A stretch of 64,000 nucleotides of DNA from Asaia astilbis JCM 15831 (GCF_000613845.1 NZ_BAJT01000008.1:62001-126000), one strand, 5' to 3'. Shown: positions 49,319 through 59,785, numbered from the stretch's first letter. Numbers and translations are program-made. The notes: generated by a model not told the origin, from the letters alone.

Positions 49319-51235
49319 TTACGAGGCACGATATTCCGGAGCGACGCTATCGATGAAGATGACGATCGGATCGTCGAGTACGGGGCTGTCCAGAGGAATG
49401 AGAGCTTTTTCCGTCGTCCAGCGTTGCGTGGTTGAGTCGATATCGTGCCAGCCACATCTTGCGCCGCTGATGGCGTTCGGATGAATCTTGAGGCTTGTGT
49501 TCGGGGTGTAGACATGGATGCCGGTCACCTGAAGGCCAAGCTCCCGTCTGTCGTCAATGAACGGACCAACGGTATCGATGGGCCTGCGCGTTTTCACCCG
49601 CAGAAAGATGTCCTCGCCTTTCGGGTTAATCCGGAACATAAGTCCGCCCTGACCAGATCGGCTCGGCAGAATCTTTTGCCCGCCACTTGTCTGAAGAAAG
49701 ATCTCTGGAGCGGGGTCGACTAACGCTTGTGAGCAGGGAGGAACAGCGACACGTCCCGCGAGCTTGTGCCAGATGGGTTCCACGAAAAGTCGATCGGTTC
49801 GGAGAGGGGCGGCAGCATCACGCTCCCAGCACAGAGTCTTCGACCGAAGCGGGATGACGGGATGACGAGACTGATGATGGGTGAAAATACAGCGGTTACC
49901 GGTATCGAGATAGGTCTCGCTCAGGATGCCATTAGCGAAAATAAGCCCGTGGGTTTGGAGCTCGATGTGATGATAGAAGTAGCTCTCGAGTGTGTTCTCA
50001 TACGCGATCGATTCATCGTTGACGAGCATGCGTGCCGGGATGAGGGCGCCCTCGAGAAAGAGACAATGCTCCGATGTGACGAGGAGATCCGTTGAAGGAA
50101 GCCCCTCTCCAAGAGCCCCTTTCCGTACCCTGATAGGGTAGCTCGACAGATCCTGATGCGGCGACTTGCGCGACGAGCAAAACCCGGTGCCTGTCCAGAT
50201 AATCTCTTCAATGGTCTTTTGTCCGTTGCGAAGGACGAAAATCTCATCTCCCGCTTTCAGCGTTTCGATTTCGCGATCACCAAGGGGGGTGCTGATAAGA
50301 GTACCGGGAAGATAGCAGACTTCCGGAACGGCTGTGCCGTATTTACGTTCGTCGTACCAGAGGTCAGAAGAGCCTCGCCCGACTGTCTGCACGGAGCCAC
50401 TGCCCGAAGCTGGTGCGGAGACGACAGTCAAATATCCGTTGCTTGAAGGGATGTAACTCCACCTCGAATTGGCGCTGGGAAGATTTTCCGAAAAGACCCA
50501 GAGCCTTCCCTGTTCATCGGTGAAGGCGAGGGTTCCGCCTCCGAGCGACATCTTCTCGATGCTCGGTAATGAGAAGGTTTTGTCGATTTTTCCTGTAGTG
50601 ACGGTGCCGTCTGCGGCCTCATAGGAAAATGAGCGATCAGCGTAATTGACGTAGAGTTTTCCTGCTTCCGTCCCATTCAGGCTCCCTCGCTGTGCATCGA
50701 GTGGAGTAGGTCCTCCTGCGAGATAACCTGACCATTTGATTATCTGGATTGGAGGAGGCTGCACGGCGTATTTTTGTTCGCGGTACCAAAGATCGGAAGA
50801 GGGTGTTCCGACAGTATAGACCGACCCGGTGCCCAATCCATTCGGAGTATTGACGGTTAGGTAGCCCCCTCCGGAGGTGGAGTAATTCCAGTAGGAATTT
50901 TTGGAAGCGGCATTTTGGGAAAAAATCCAGAGTCTGCCCTCTTTATCGGTAAATGCTAATGTCCCGCCTCCGAGAGGCACGTTCTCGACGCCACCCAACG
51001 AGAACGTCTTGTCGATTTTCCCCGTTGTAATTGTCCCGTCTGCTGCCTCATAGACGAAGCTCCTGTCTGTATAATTGACGGACAACCGGCCTTTTTCGCT
51101 GCTGGCGAGCGACCCAGAGCTTGAACCACTTCCTGTCAGATCGACGGGACCTGCGGACAGATAGCCGTCCCAGATGCCATTATTGTCATCGGGAGCAGCG
51201 GAGCTTGTTGTTTTGTACGAGGTATCGGCCTGCAT
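49319..51235 (-). CDS. Hint-domain (Hedgehog/intein) protein with two tandem repeats
   Basis: About 638 residues. Two copies of a roughly 130-residue module (24-157 and 170-300) share NYxDRSFxYEAADGTxTTGKIDKTFSL, LGGGTLAFTD, and SSDLWY blocks. After them a Hint_2 domain starts at Cys307 in CYLPGTLISTPLGDREI and continues with LKAGDEIFVL, TSEHCLFLEGALIPARMLVND, and an about 180-residue tail. Hint domains can self-cleave after this cysteine. In Acetobacteraceae such proteins are common but mostly uncharacterised. No signal peptide or autotransporter barrel is visible. ATG 51235 is chosen over TTG 51253. Confidence 0.8.
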   Translation of the reverse strand: MQADTSYKTTSSAAPDDNNGIWDGYLSAGPVDLTGSGSSSGSLASSEKGRLSVNYTDRSFVYEAADGTITTGKIDKTFSLGGVENVPLGGGTLAFTDKEGRLWIFSQNAASKNSYWNYSTSGGGYLTVNTPNGLGTGSVYTVGTPSSDLWYREQKYAVQPPPIQIIKWSGYLAGGPTPLDAQRGSLNGTEAGKLYVNYADRSFSYEAADGTVTTGKIDKTFSLPSIEKMSLGGGTLAFTDEQGRLWVFSENLPSANSRWSYIPSSNGYLTVVSAPASGSGSVQTVGRGSSDLWYDERKYGTAVPEVCYLPGTLISTPLGDREIETLKAGDEIFVLRNGQKTIEEIIWTGTGFCSSRKSPHQDLSSYPIRVRKGALGEGLPSTDLLVTSEHCLFLEGALIPARMLVNDESIAYENTLESYFYHHIELQTHGLIFANGILSETYLDTGNRCIFTHHQSRHPVIPLRSKTLCWERDAAAPLRTDRLFVEPIWHKLAGRVAVPPCSQALVDPAPEIFLQTSGGQKILPSRSGQGGLMFRINPKGEDIFLRVKTRRPIDTVGPFIDDRRELGLQVTGIHVYTPNTSLKIHPNAISGARCGWHDIDSTTQRWTTEKALIPLDSPVLDDPIVIFIDSVAPEYRAS

Positions 51236-51974
51236 TTCTTCTGCCTTTTGCAAAACAGCGCACAGTGATCCGATCGTCTTCTGGTTATCGATGCGGTGCT
51301 TCGTTACTCAGCGTATCCGTATCGCGAGCCGAAGAATTCGATAGCCAAATAGACCTGAGTATTTTTGTCTTCTCGGGATCTGCGTTGTTTGTCGCTTATT
51401 AACTTTCCTCGCTTCCTTTGAGATGAAGATGCGCCGTTGAAAACCGAAATCTGGTTAAGGATCTTCAACCAAATTTTGAAGATTGAGTAAGTATCCCGTC
51501 CTGTCTTGGTTTTATCGATCCGCCGAGAATACTGCACAAAAATTTGTGCGTCTTGCCGCGATATTTAAATGGAAAAATCCAGAAAAACGAAGGAGCTATC
51601 CCCGGAATTCAGGGGCCAGCGCTTCATTCCGGGCGTGGGTCTCCATTGAGTACTCAAGATCTCTTCAACGAAACATGCCCTGAACGAGGGTGGGCTTCTT
51701 GCGGGTGGCTGGCGCAGGAAAATACAAAATCATGTGCAATCACAATCATTTGATAAGCGTTAGCTCTCCGTGAAATCGGAGCAGGTCGGCTGCGCGGTGT
51801 GACGGGAGGAGGCGGCATTGGGTGGTGCGACCGATTGGTCTGTTTTCAAGGGGGAGCGCGACTTCTGAGTAAGGGGCTCGGCAACAGGAGAAGCGAGCGC
51901 GCGGAATCTATTTGTTACGACTACGCAATACCTTCGCTGCTGCACGAAAATGAAGAAATGAATGGGAGACTTTC
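51236..51974. other. Divergent intergenic region, no gene assigned
   Basis: 739 bp, AT-rich around 51400-51600. Short frames (for example 51483-51683 and 51544-51753) have no recognisable features and no clear ribosome-binding sites. Promoters for the Hint gene and the LysR gene are expected here. Confidence 0.45.
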
Positions 51975-52949
51975 GTGAAGAGCGTGAATGAGCAGGTCAT
52001 CAGGAAAATAAAGCTCAGATATCTGCACTTCATTGATGTGATTTGTGAGACACAATCGCTCGTTGCCGCTGCTGCCAAGCTGAACCTGACACCCGCCGCG
52101 CTCTCGAAGTCCTGTCTGGAGATCGAGAGGATCTTGGACGTGCAGCTTTTTGTTCGGTCTCATCAGGGGATGAAACCAACACAAATTTGCTCTCTCATCG
52201 TGGAGTCGAGCAGGGCCATCGGTCATGAACTGGATAAGCTCATCAAGACAGTAAACGAATACAAGCAGGCGGAACTCGGTACGCTCAATATCGGTATGCA
52301 GGCGATGGGTCTGGAGAGACGTGTCATGCAGGGCATTGCTGAAATCAGGCGAAAAGAGAAGGGGCGCAATATCAGGATAACGCATCGAGAGCGGAATGTT
52401 CTGATAGATATGCTCAACAGGCGTGAGCTCGATATTATCTTTATCGACTCATTTCAGATCGATCGTCACAGCCTGATCGAATTCGTGCCCATGTTGCGTG
52501 CGGGCTGCGTCGCAATCTCTCATGAAGGTGTCCGGTCTATGAGAGATATTGTCGATCAATGGGAGCTGTATCGGAAGGATCTCTGGATCCTGCCGCAAAA
52601 GGGCATTGCCATGCGGGATCGTTTCGATGCCGTGCTTTATGCGCGTGATCTGGAACAGCCGCTGGAAACCATCGAGTATAATTCCTATTCCGGCTTGCTC
52701 GAGCTTTTTCTGAATTGCAATGGATGGGGTATTATCCCGTCTTACGCACTGCCATTGGCGACTGAATATATCGACGTCGCAACTTCTTACGAAACGATGG
52801 AGGAGATGCAGCTCGAAAGCGGCCTGGCGTGGCTCGGAGGGTTGCCTCAGAAGAAATATGTCGAGGAAGCCATCAAGGTGTTTTCGTCTGACATGTCAGG
52901 ATCGCCGCCTGTTTTCGACAAGAGCTTTGTCGCCCCGCGTTTCAGATGA
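51975..52949 (+). CDS. LysR-type transcriptional regulator
   Basis: 324 residues. N-terminal winged helix (LRYLHFIDVICETQSLVAAAAKLNLTPAALSKSCLEIERILDVQLFVRS) followed by a substrate-binding-like effector domain (GTLNIGMQAMG, NRRELDIIFID, GWGIIPSYALPL). The start is GTG 51975 after GGGAGA. It is divergent from the Hint gene and convergent with the S10 peptidase. Target and effector are unknown. Confidence 0.86.
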   Translation: MKSVNEQVIRKIKLRYLHFIDVICETQSLVAAAAKLNLTPAALSKSCLEIERILDVQLFVRSHQGMKPTQICSLIVESSRAIGHELDKLIKTVNEYKQAELGTLNIGMQAMGLERRVMQGIAEIRRKEKGRNIRITHRERNVLIDMLNRRELDIIFIDSFQIDRHSLIEFVPMLRAGCVAISHEGVRSMRDIVDQWELYRKDLWILPQKGIAMRDRFDAVLYARDLEQPLETIEYNSYSGLLELFLNCNGWGIIPSYALPLATEYIDVATSYETMEEMQLESGLAWLGGLPQKKYVEEAIKVFSSDMSGSPPVFDKSFVAPRFR

Positions 52950-53017
52950 GGGCGTGTTTCACGCGGTCTGATGTTCGAAGCGCGCCCCTTAAACATAACG
53001 AGGCGACTGAGCAGCGA

Positions 53018-53050
53018 CGCCCGTCGGGTTTGAACCAACGGGCGCCGTTT
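53018..53050 (+). terminator. Intrinsic terminator after LysR gene
   Basis: CGCCCGT (53018-53024) and ACGGGCG (53038-53044) form a perfect stem, followed by CCGTTTTC and a later TTTT, between the convergent LysR and S10 genes. Confidence 0.6.
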
Positions 53051-53057
53051 TCGGGTT

Positions 53058-54557
53058 TTACTTCGACGTTTCGGTGTAGAACGCACCGACATCGCGCGTG
53101 AGTGCGGCGCGGCTGGCTGGGCGGGTGTAGAGCATGTGGCCGCCTTCATAGAGGTGGAGCGAAATGCGATCGGCACCGACTGGAATGTGGTCCTTGGTCC
53201 AGCGTGTGGTGCCGAACGGGCAGGCCATGTCGAAATAGCCATTGGCGATGAAGATATGCAGGCTGGGGTCGAGCGCCAGCATCTTGCGCAGAATGCCGAC
53301 CTGATCGGTCAGCTGCGAGCCAGAGCTGGTGAACTTCCAGGCGCCGTTCACTTCCATGCTCAGCAGGTCATAGGTGAGTTCGGTTTTATACCCGAGCTCA
53401 TTGGCCAGATATCCGGCGTACGCATTGCCAAAGGCTTGTCCGAAGCCGGAAAGCGTCATTTCCGGGCTCTGGCCGTTCTCGATGCCATCGGCATAGGGGT
53501 CCGGGATTGACTGGGTGAAGTCGTAAATGCCGTAAAGACGACCCTCGCGGCTGCGCACGTCATGAGCAAACGGGTTGGGCTCTCCCATCTCCTTGGTGAT
53601 GACCTCAACCGGCAGGCCGGTGCGAGCGGCGAGATCGGCGTAGAACTTCTTCGCGTCATCGCCCTTCGGCGGGGCGTTGGCAAGCGTGCTCAGATAAGGG
53701 CCGAGCGCATAGTGATAGGCTTCATCCACCGCCTGCGGCGTCAGCTTGCCGGTTTGCGACAGATGCGACGCGATGAAGGTCGGCAGCGCCATGGCCGAGG
53801 CCATCGGGTTGTTGGTGTTGTCCAGAAACTGCATCTGAATGGCTGGCGAGATCATCACGATGCCATTGACGATCAGGCTCTGCTGCTGCTGCAACGCATC
53901 GGCCACCTGTGCCGAACGAATGCCGCCATAGCTCTCACCCACCAGATAATGCGGCGAGGCCTGACGTCCGTTCTGCCCGACCCAAAGCTGAATGGCCTTG
54001 GCAAAGGCTTCACCGTCCTTCGTCACGCTATAGAAGGCATCTGCCGCCTTCTTCGGGTCGATCGGCTGCGAATAGCCCGTGCCCACGGCGTCGATGAACA
54101 CCATATCGGTGGCAGGCAGCCAGCTATCCGGGTTATCCGCCAGATGGGCGCGCGCGCCATCTTCCGGATGATCGGCCGGGAATTGCAGTACGCGCGGGCC
54201 AGCCGCACCGAGATTCAGATAGGCCGTGCCCGCGCCGGGGCCGCCATTGAAGAAGAACGAGACCGGGCGCGTCTGAGCATTCGCCCCGTCCTTCGTATAG
54301 GCCACATAGAAGACCTTGGCGGAGGGCTTGCCCTCCTTGTCACGCAGCGTGACCGTGCCTGCATGGGCGGTATAGGCAATGCTCTGCCCGCCTGCGGTCA
54401 GATGATGCTTGGTGATGGAATCCGCAGGCAGCAGCGCCGCCAATCCCTCCTTCGGCGCCTCGCTCTTAGCAGGCTCAGCCGCGTGAGCGACGGGGAGAAG
54501 GGGCAGGGCGAAGCAGGCCGAAGCCAGCAACGCCGCAACAAGAGTCTTGCGCGACAT
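53058..54557 (-). CDS. Exported S10-family serine carboxypeptidase-like protein
   Basis: 499 residues with a signal peptide (MSRKTLVAALLASACFALPLLPVAHA). The S10 alpha/beta-hydrolase pattern is present: oxyanion block FFNGGPGAGTAY, catalytic Ser209 in VGESYGG, aspartate in IFIANGYFDMACP, and histidine in YEGGHMLY. These enzymes release C-terminal amino acids in the periplasm. ATG 54557 has AAAGGAC upstream; the longer start at 54626 is unlikely. The frame is intact. Confidence 0.88.
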   Translation of the reverse strand: MSRKTLVAALLASACFALPLLPVAHAAEPAKSEAPKEGLAALLPADSITKHHLTAGGQSIAYTAHAGTVTLRDKEGKPSAKVFYVAYTKDGANAQTRPVSFFFNGGPGAGTAYLNLGAAGPRVLQFPADHPEDGARAHLADNPDSWLPATDMVFIDAVGTGYSQPIDPKKAADAFYSVTKDGEAFAKAIQLWVGQNGRQASPHYLVGESYGGIRSAQVADALQQQQSLIVNGIVMISPAIQMQFLDNTNNPMASAMALPTFIASHLSQTGKLTPQAVDEAYHYALGPYLSTLANAPPKGDDAKKFYADLAARTGLPVEVITKEMGEPNPFAHDVRSREGRLYGIYDFTQSIPDPYADGIENGQSPEMTLSGFGQAFGNAYAGYLANELGYKTELTYDLLSMEVNGAWKFTSSGSQLTDQVGILRKMLALDPSLHIFIANGYFDMACPFGTTRWTKDHIPVGADRISLHLYEGGHMLYTRPASRAALTRDVGAFYTETSK

Positions 54558-54809
54558 GCAAAGTCCTTTCGAGTTTGGAACAGTATAACAGTCTCGAAAG
54601 GGGGTGCAATGCGGGAATCGATGCAATTGGAATGTGTATATGACGCGCCCAGCTATACCATTTTCAGGCGAGCTGCCGTCTCTTTATATTGAATGTGTGA
54701 GTATTTCAATAATTACTTATAATGCAGCGGTTTATCGGGTAAAAGAGGTTTCCGAGCGTCGTTTCGTGATGGCCTGATACTGCAGGGCAATAGAATTTGG
54801 AGTCTGGAT

Positions 54810-55660
54810 TTGAGCGATAATTTTTTGATCGGGGATCTTGTCAGACCAAAGAGGTCAGTGGCCGAACAGGCAACAGCGGACGAGCAGAGATGGATTTTGG
54901 GGCCTGACTTTATGCGTGGCCGACCGGCATTGATCCTGGATTTCGGCGAGCTGGATCCGGGCACCAGGGAGGAGGACAGATTGCTTATAGACGGAAAAAC
55001 GGGAAGTGGTTTGAACATGGGTGGTCAGTCAATTTTGATCAATTTGAGCTCGTTGCCAGGCCAAAAGAGAGTGCGGTGCTCAATCGATTTGAGGCATGGA
55101 AAAAGATAGATCGGCGACGGAGCATTCAACTAAAAAGAACGAAGAAGTGTTTCATTAGCATTCAGTCGGCGTCTGATACATCGACTAGTGATCCTGATAC
55201 GCCCGTAATGTATGTCGATCTTCCACTGTCAGTATCGGGTTTGGGTGCCTATATTCGCGAAGCTCTCTCGAAAACCAGCGATTACAGCAGTCGACGCATC
55301 AATGGGTCTTTTCCTGATGGATACCTTGACGAGATTAGGAGGCGATCTGCTGAAAACTCAATGGTCGTCTACGACGAATTATTCCGCAAGCATAAGCTCG
55401 AGCGAATGAAGCTGGCTTCGATCAGAAGTCAATTGCACATTGATCAACTCGCTGGTTGCTACAGAATTCATCCGTGTGTTTCATATCGAGGTTCTGACGC
55501 GCACGTCTTACTATCCGATGGCGATGAACAACTGGGAAAAGTTGTTTCAGACCTTTTCGACAGGCCGTATATGGCCGAGAAGAAATACTGCGAGACGTAT
55601 TCCTATCTCTCGAAAATTATGCCTTATCTAGAACAGGCGATTATTGAGGCAGAGTTTTAG
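54810..55660 (+). CDS. Orphan protein, possible CDI-type immunity protein (frame break near 54997)
   Basis: Two frames, 54810-55109 and 55076-55660, join if one A is added to the A5 run at 54995-54999 (giving DGKNGKWFEHGWSVNFDQF). The product is about 283 residues. The first 60 are unrecognised (NFLIGDLVRPKR...). The rest, with KRTKKCFISIQS, a spacing, then DLPLSVSGLGAYIREALSKTSDY, resembles from memory the DUF1436 family of contact-dependent growth inhibition immunity proteins. This is a weak, unaligned impression. It may instead be two genes. No toxin gene is adjacent. Confidence 0.4.
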
Positions 55661-56194
55661 CACCCGTTACGTCTCGATCTTCTGCGGCTACTAGCCATTT
55701 CTTGTAACGTGTGAAGAGGGGCCCAATCAGATGGCCGAGACAATACGTTCGTCTTAGGCAGGCAGCCGCCTTCACGTTGCGTTCGTGCGGAGTGAGTTAC
55801 CGAGATCGTCTGGACTAGGACTTTTGCTGGAAGCATCAGAGGCGTGACTTCGGTCAGGGACCGGGCAACGTGGTATGCAGGGTGGTGACCCGAGAAACTT
55901 TTCACCAAATAACCACTGATATTGTTTGCCGTAGATTTCGTGGCAGTCTCTTGCTTTCCGGGCACACCGACCCGGTCAGCAACGCTCATGCCCGACGTCC
56001 ATTGTTAGACATCACATCTTACACCATGCTCAATCGTGATCATAAAACAAATGCATACGGTCAACCTGTGATTTCACATGTGTTCAGATGGTTTGGGAAC
56101 ATAATTAGGCTTTTCGTGGTTAGTATTGGCCAAGTAGGTTGCTGTTGCTTCATGCAATTAACGCAGGAGGAAAAGGATGTTGACTTTGTGAAGT
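55661..56194. other. Intergenic region, no gene assigned
   Basis: 534 bp without a convincing gene. A good Shine-Dalgarno-like AGGAGG occurs at 56164-56169, but the ATG behind it at 56176 (about 6 bp) opens only a four-codon frame; a small frame error here could hide the true start of the next ORF. Confidence 0.4.
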
Positions 56195-56575
56195 ATGAAA
56201 AGAATACCGGCGCCGGTTGAGTTGATCGCTGCTTCCACATGGGATCCGATCGGCGCTATACTGAAACTTTTTACGATTGATGGCGTCGCTGTAGGTGCCC
56301 GAGAAGCATTGAAACGCCGATGTGAGACGGAGGATTGCCGGTCTCTCATTCTGTTCGATTATCTGACGCGTGAGGTTGGTCTTTATGGGGTAGGCACTGC
56401 CAATGGGCTCAACAGCTTGTATATGGGAAATCTGTCGATTGTCGCTGGAAGGAGGCTGGATGCTCATCTGCTCAATCACCCAAACGTTTATCTCGGCTTA
56501 TGCGCTTATGGCGTCAAATTATTCTCGCAGCTGCATTTAGCGCAGACGCATTATCACGCTGGGACTGTTTGTTGA
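56195..56575 (+). CDS. Hypothetical protein, 126 aa
   Basis: Not recognised. The sequence is of balanced composition, with hydrophobic segments (PIGAILKLFTIDGVAVG; NSLYMGNLSIV) but no clear membrane helix or signal peptide. No good ribosome-binding site is at the ATG. It lies in the accessory stretch between the orphan immunity-like gene and fumC. Confidence 0.35.
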   Translation: MKRIPAPVELIAASTWDPIGAILKLFTIDGVAVGAREALKRRCETEDCRSLILFDYLTREVGLYGVGTANGLNSLYMGNLSIVAGRRLDAHLLNHPNVYLGLCAYGVKLFSQLHLAQTHYHAGTVC

Positions 56576-56776
56576 GATGTTTCTAGAGGCGGCAGATATG
56601 GATACCAGATCTGGGGGGGGGCGTGCACCCGACCGCTTTCAGAAGCGCTACGCGATACGCCGTCCGGGCGATTGATCCGTGAAAATGCGTATCAGGGCTG
56701 TCAGTGTGGCTCCGAAAATTATAGACGCCCAATAATTGTTTGCGAGGCAATCAGGGGAAAGCCGCTCCACTAACTG

Positions 56777-56804
56777 AAAACCCATGGCGTTCGGTGGGCT
56801 TTTT
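56777..56804 (+). terminator. Intrinsic terminator-like hairpin
   Basis: AAAACCCA (56777-56784) and TGGGCTTTTT (56795-56804) with a 10-base loop give a short stem followed by a T run. It could end transcription from the 56195 ORF. Confidence 0.5.
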
Positions 56805-56914
56805 CATCAAGGGAATCAGATCGGTCGTTATTTAAGGCATCACCTGAGATGCGGGTGATGTCGCCTCGAAGTAATCCTCAGCATAAACAAAGCGACGGGC
56901 AAAAACGCGATGAA

Positions 56915-56955
56915 AGGGGCTTCTGCCCCTCTCCGGGGGCGGGGCAGAGCCCCGC
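56915..56955 (-). terminator. Tandem hairpins downstream of fumC
   Basis: GCGGGGC/GCCCCGC (56939-56945, 56949-56955) and AGGGGC/GCCCCT (56915-56920, 56925-56930) form two adjacent GC-rich stems right after the fumC stop. On the minus strand a GTTTTTG follows a few bases later. Confidence 0.6.
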
Positions 56956-56961
56956 TTTCTC

Positions 56962-58365
56962 TTACTTCCCCTTCAAATTCGGTGCCAGCATGGTGCGCGG
57001 GTCGACCAGGCGGTCGAAATCGGCTTCGCTGACTGCATTCAGGGCCAGGGCGGCCTCTTTCAGCGTGCAGTCATGGTCCATGGCGTGATGCGCGACTTTT
57101 GAGGCCGTGTCGTAGCCGATGGTGGGGGCGAGGGCCGTCACCAGCATGACGGATTCTGCCACATAGCGCTCGATGCGGGCGAGGTTCGGCGTGGTGCCTT
57201 CAATCAGGAAGGTGCGGAAGTTCTCGCTGCCGTCATGCAGCAGGGTGATGCTCTGCATGATGTTCTGAATGATGAGCGGCTTGTAGACGTTCATTTCCAG
57301 CAGGCCCCCGGCGCCGCCGAAACCAACCGCTACGTCATTGGCCATGACTTGTACGGCCAGCATGGCCAGAGCTTCGGCTTGGGTCGGGTTGACTTTGCCG
57401 GGCATGATGGACGAGCCGGGCTCGTTCTCGGGCAGATGCAGCTCGGCAAAGCCAGCGCGCGGGCCGCAGGAGAGCAGGCGAATATCATTGGCGATCTTGT
57501 AGAGCGCGCCTGCCGTGGTACGGAGTGCACCCGAGAAATGCACGAGCGCATCATGAGCGCCTTGCAGGGCGAATTTGTTCTCACCGCTGATAAAGGCCGC
57601 GTCACTCAGGCGGGCGATCTCGGCGCAGGCGCGATCAGCAAAGGGGGCATCGGTGTTGATGCCGGTGCCGAGCGCGGTGCCACCGAGGGCGAGGGGGTAG
57701 AGACCCTTTTCGGCTTCCTGCAGACGGGCGATATTCTCGCGCAGCATTCCGGCATAGCCGTGCCATGTCTGGCCGAGCGTGACCGGCACCGCATCCTGCA
57801 TATGGGTGCGACCGATCTTGACGATGTCTTTCCATTCCTCGGCCTTGGCCTCGATGGATTCCGCCAGACGGGTGAGGGCAGGGATCAGCCGGCGACGACT
57901 GCCCAGCACGACGGCCACATGCATGGCGGTGGGGAAATTGTCGTTGGAAGATTGCGACATGTTGACGTGGTCATTGGGGTGAACCGGGCGCTTGCTGCCC
58001 AGAGCCTCGCCGGAAATCTGGCAGGCGCGGTTCGAGATGACCTCGTTGATGTTCATGTTGAACTGGGTGCCCGAGCCGGTCATCCAGACATGCAGCGGGA
58101 ACATGTCGGCATGCTGACCGGCCAGAATTTCATCGCAGACCGAGGTGATGAGGCTGTGCTGGGTCTCGCCGAGACGGCCGCTCTGATGGTTGGCGCTCGC
58201 ACAGGCGCGCTTGACGATGGCATAGGCCTCGATCATCTCGCGCGGCATCAGCTCGCGGCCGATGCTGAAATAATGGAGCGAGCGCTGCGTCTGCGCGCCC
58301 CAAAGCTTGTCAGCCTGAATCTCAATCTCGCCGAGGCCGTCGCTCTCGATCCGTGTGTCTGTCAT
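56962..58365 (-). CDS. fumC: Class II fumarate hydratase
   Basis: 467 residues of the iron-independent fumarase, converting fumarate to L-malate in the citric acid cycle. Signatures: [14 protein letters not shown] at the start, [49 protein letters not shown], and the diagnostic [16 protein letters not shown]. The frame opens upstream at 58437, but ATG 58365 with AGAAGA upstream gives the family length. The peptidase upstream ends one base before it, so the two may be cotranscribed. Confidence 0.96.
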   Translation of the reverse strand: MTDTRIESDGLGEIEIQADKLWGAQTQRSLHYFSIGRELMPREMIEAYAIVKRACASANHQSGRLGETQHSLITSVCDEILAGQHADMFPLHVWMTGSGTQFNMNINEVISNRACQISGEALGSKRPVHPNDHVNMSQSSNDNFPTAMHVAVVLGSRRRLIPALTRLAESIEAKAEEWKDIVKIGRTHMQDAVPVTLGQTWHGYAGMLRENIARLQEAEKGLYPLALGGTALGTGINTDAPFADRACAEIARLSDAAFISGENKFALQGAHDALVHFSGALRTTAGALYKIANDIRLLSCGPRAGFAELHLPENEPGSSIMPGKVNPTQAEALAMLAVQVMANDVAVGFGGAGGLLEMNVYKPLIIQNIMQSITLLHDGSENFRTFLIEGTTPNLARIERYVAESVMLVTALAPTIGYDTASKVAHHAMDHDCTLKEAALALNAVSEADFDRLVDPRTMLAPNLKGK

Positions 58366-58366
58366 G

Positions 58367-59664
58367 TCAGATCTTCTCATAAGCACAATAGTCGGGCGTC
58401 CTGATGAGAGACTGACTGTATTCATGCAGTCTCTCATCGCTCAGATCAGGACATACGCCATCTTCGCGCCTCTGTCTGGCCGAAGCGTCGCACATTGCCT
58501 GCACTGGCTTTCGCTTTTGCGTGACCGGGTGGTCGAGAGTCAGTGCGAAGCCGAGGGCGCACCCGGCAGGCCGGACCAGAGAGGGGCCGACATGCCGGGG
58601 GGGCTGTGTGGCGCTATAGACTCCGCGCGCCACGGCGCGGGCGAGCACATCGGCGGCGATGCTGCCCAGACGGGCGACCAGCAAGGCGCGTCCCTCTGCG
58701 GGCACAGTCTTGCGTCCGGTGGCGAGTGAGAAAATCGTGTCGCCGTCAAAGGGGGAGTGAACGGGGTGAATGGCGCGCGCCAGCCCGTCCTGCGCCATCA
58801 TCGCGATGCGTTTGAGTTCGTCCTGAGTCAGGGCAGCGTCGGTCGCAATACAGGCGAGTGTCGTATTCGCACGGGGCTTCGGGTCGAGCTTGGTACCGCT
58901 CCAGTCTTCCGGGGCGATCCGCGACGATGACACGCCGAGTCCGCCAAATTCGCTGCCCTGCTCGTAGGGGGCTGCCCAGAAACGCTTTTCATTGGGCAGT
59001 GTCACCGAGCCGAGGCTGTTGGTCGCAACAATGGCCCCCACGGTTAGCCCATCGCCGGTCGTCCAGGACGCCGTGCCGATCCCGCCTTTGAGACGCCCCG
59101 CCATCGCGCCGTAGCCCGCGCCGATCGTGCCGAGAGTAACACTCCGGCCCGCCTGACGGACGGCCTCCATGCCGAGAGCGCGGTAGGGTGGCTTTTCACC
59201 CCAGGCTTTGTCACCGCCATTATCGAGATCGTAAAGAATGGCCGCCGGAACGATCGGCGAGGGGGGCACGCCCGCAACCTGACGCATGGCGAATCCCCGT
59301 CCCCGCGCGCCCAGCCATGCGGCAACGCCATCTGCTGCGGCGAGGCCGTAAACCGAGCCGCCCGAGAGCGTCAGGGCGTCGATTCGATGGACCAGATTCC
59401 AGCCATTGAGGCGTCGGTCTCACGGGTGCCCGGCCCGCCGCCCCGCACATCGACGGCGCAGGGTGCGGGTGTGTCAGGCAGGATTACCGTCACGCCCGTG
59501 CGTGTCTTAGGATCCTGCGCCTGTCCGACCGTCAGACCCTCGACATCGGTCAGGCTGTTCGTTCGGCCGACATGACCTTTGGAGGCAGCGCGCGCGGATG
59601 AGACGCTCTGCGTCAGACCGATCCCCGTTGCGAGGCTGGAGAGCAGAAAAATACGACGTCTCAT
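58367..59664 (-). CDS. P1/DmpA-family aminopeptidase, Tat-type leader (frame break near 59400)
   Basis: A DmpA/P1-type N-terminal-nucleophile hydrolase. The leader [17 protein letters not shown] has a twin-arginine-like start. Family blocks: [71 protein letters not shown], and the nucleophile region [13 protein letters not shown]. The first 75 codons are in another frame. One more C at 59399-59400 joins [18 protein letters not shown]. The C terminus beyond VARGVYSAT looks unlike the family. A G7 run at about 58598-58604 may be miscounted, so the true stop may lie earlier than 58367. Confidence 0.84.
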
Positions 59665-59785
59665 GGCGCGGCCTGTCAGCTAAAGGAGAGAAGCCGAGAT
59701 GTAACGCTCGCAGAGCGGAAGGAAAATCCCCGTTCTGGTGTCGGGAAGTCGACAGCAGACGCGCGCGCCGAACCTGATGAAACAG

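Larger units (their letters stand above)
56576..56961. other. Intergenic region with terminators
   Basis: 386 bp. It holds a G9 run at 56613-56621, a hairpin at 56777-56804, and tandem GC-rich hairpins at 56915-56955. A 45-codon frame (56648-56785, minus) encodes one hydrophobic segment, YWASIIFGATLTALIRIF. It has no ribosome-binding site and starts inside the hairpin, so it is doubtful. Confidence 0.4.

Noticed and set aside
53562..54692. 376-codon open frame opposite the S10 peptidase
   Set aside because: Antisense shadow; arginine-rich low-complexity product and no ribosome-binding site.
56648..56785. 45-codon minus-strand frame with one hydrophobic segment
   Set aside because: No ribosome-binding site and the start lies inside a terminator-like hairpin; listed only as a doubtful remark.
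57235..58404. 389-codon open frame opposite fumC
   Set aside because: It is an antisense shadow of a strongly conserved gene in GC-rich DNA and has no recognisable domain.
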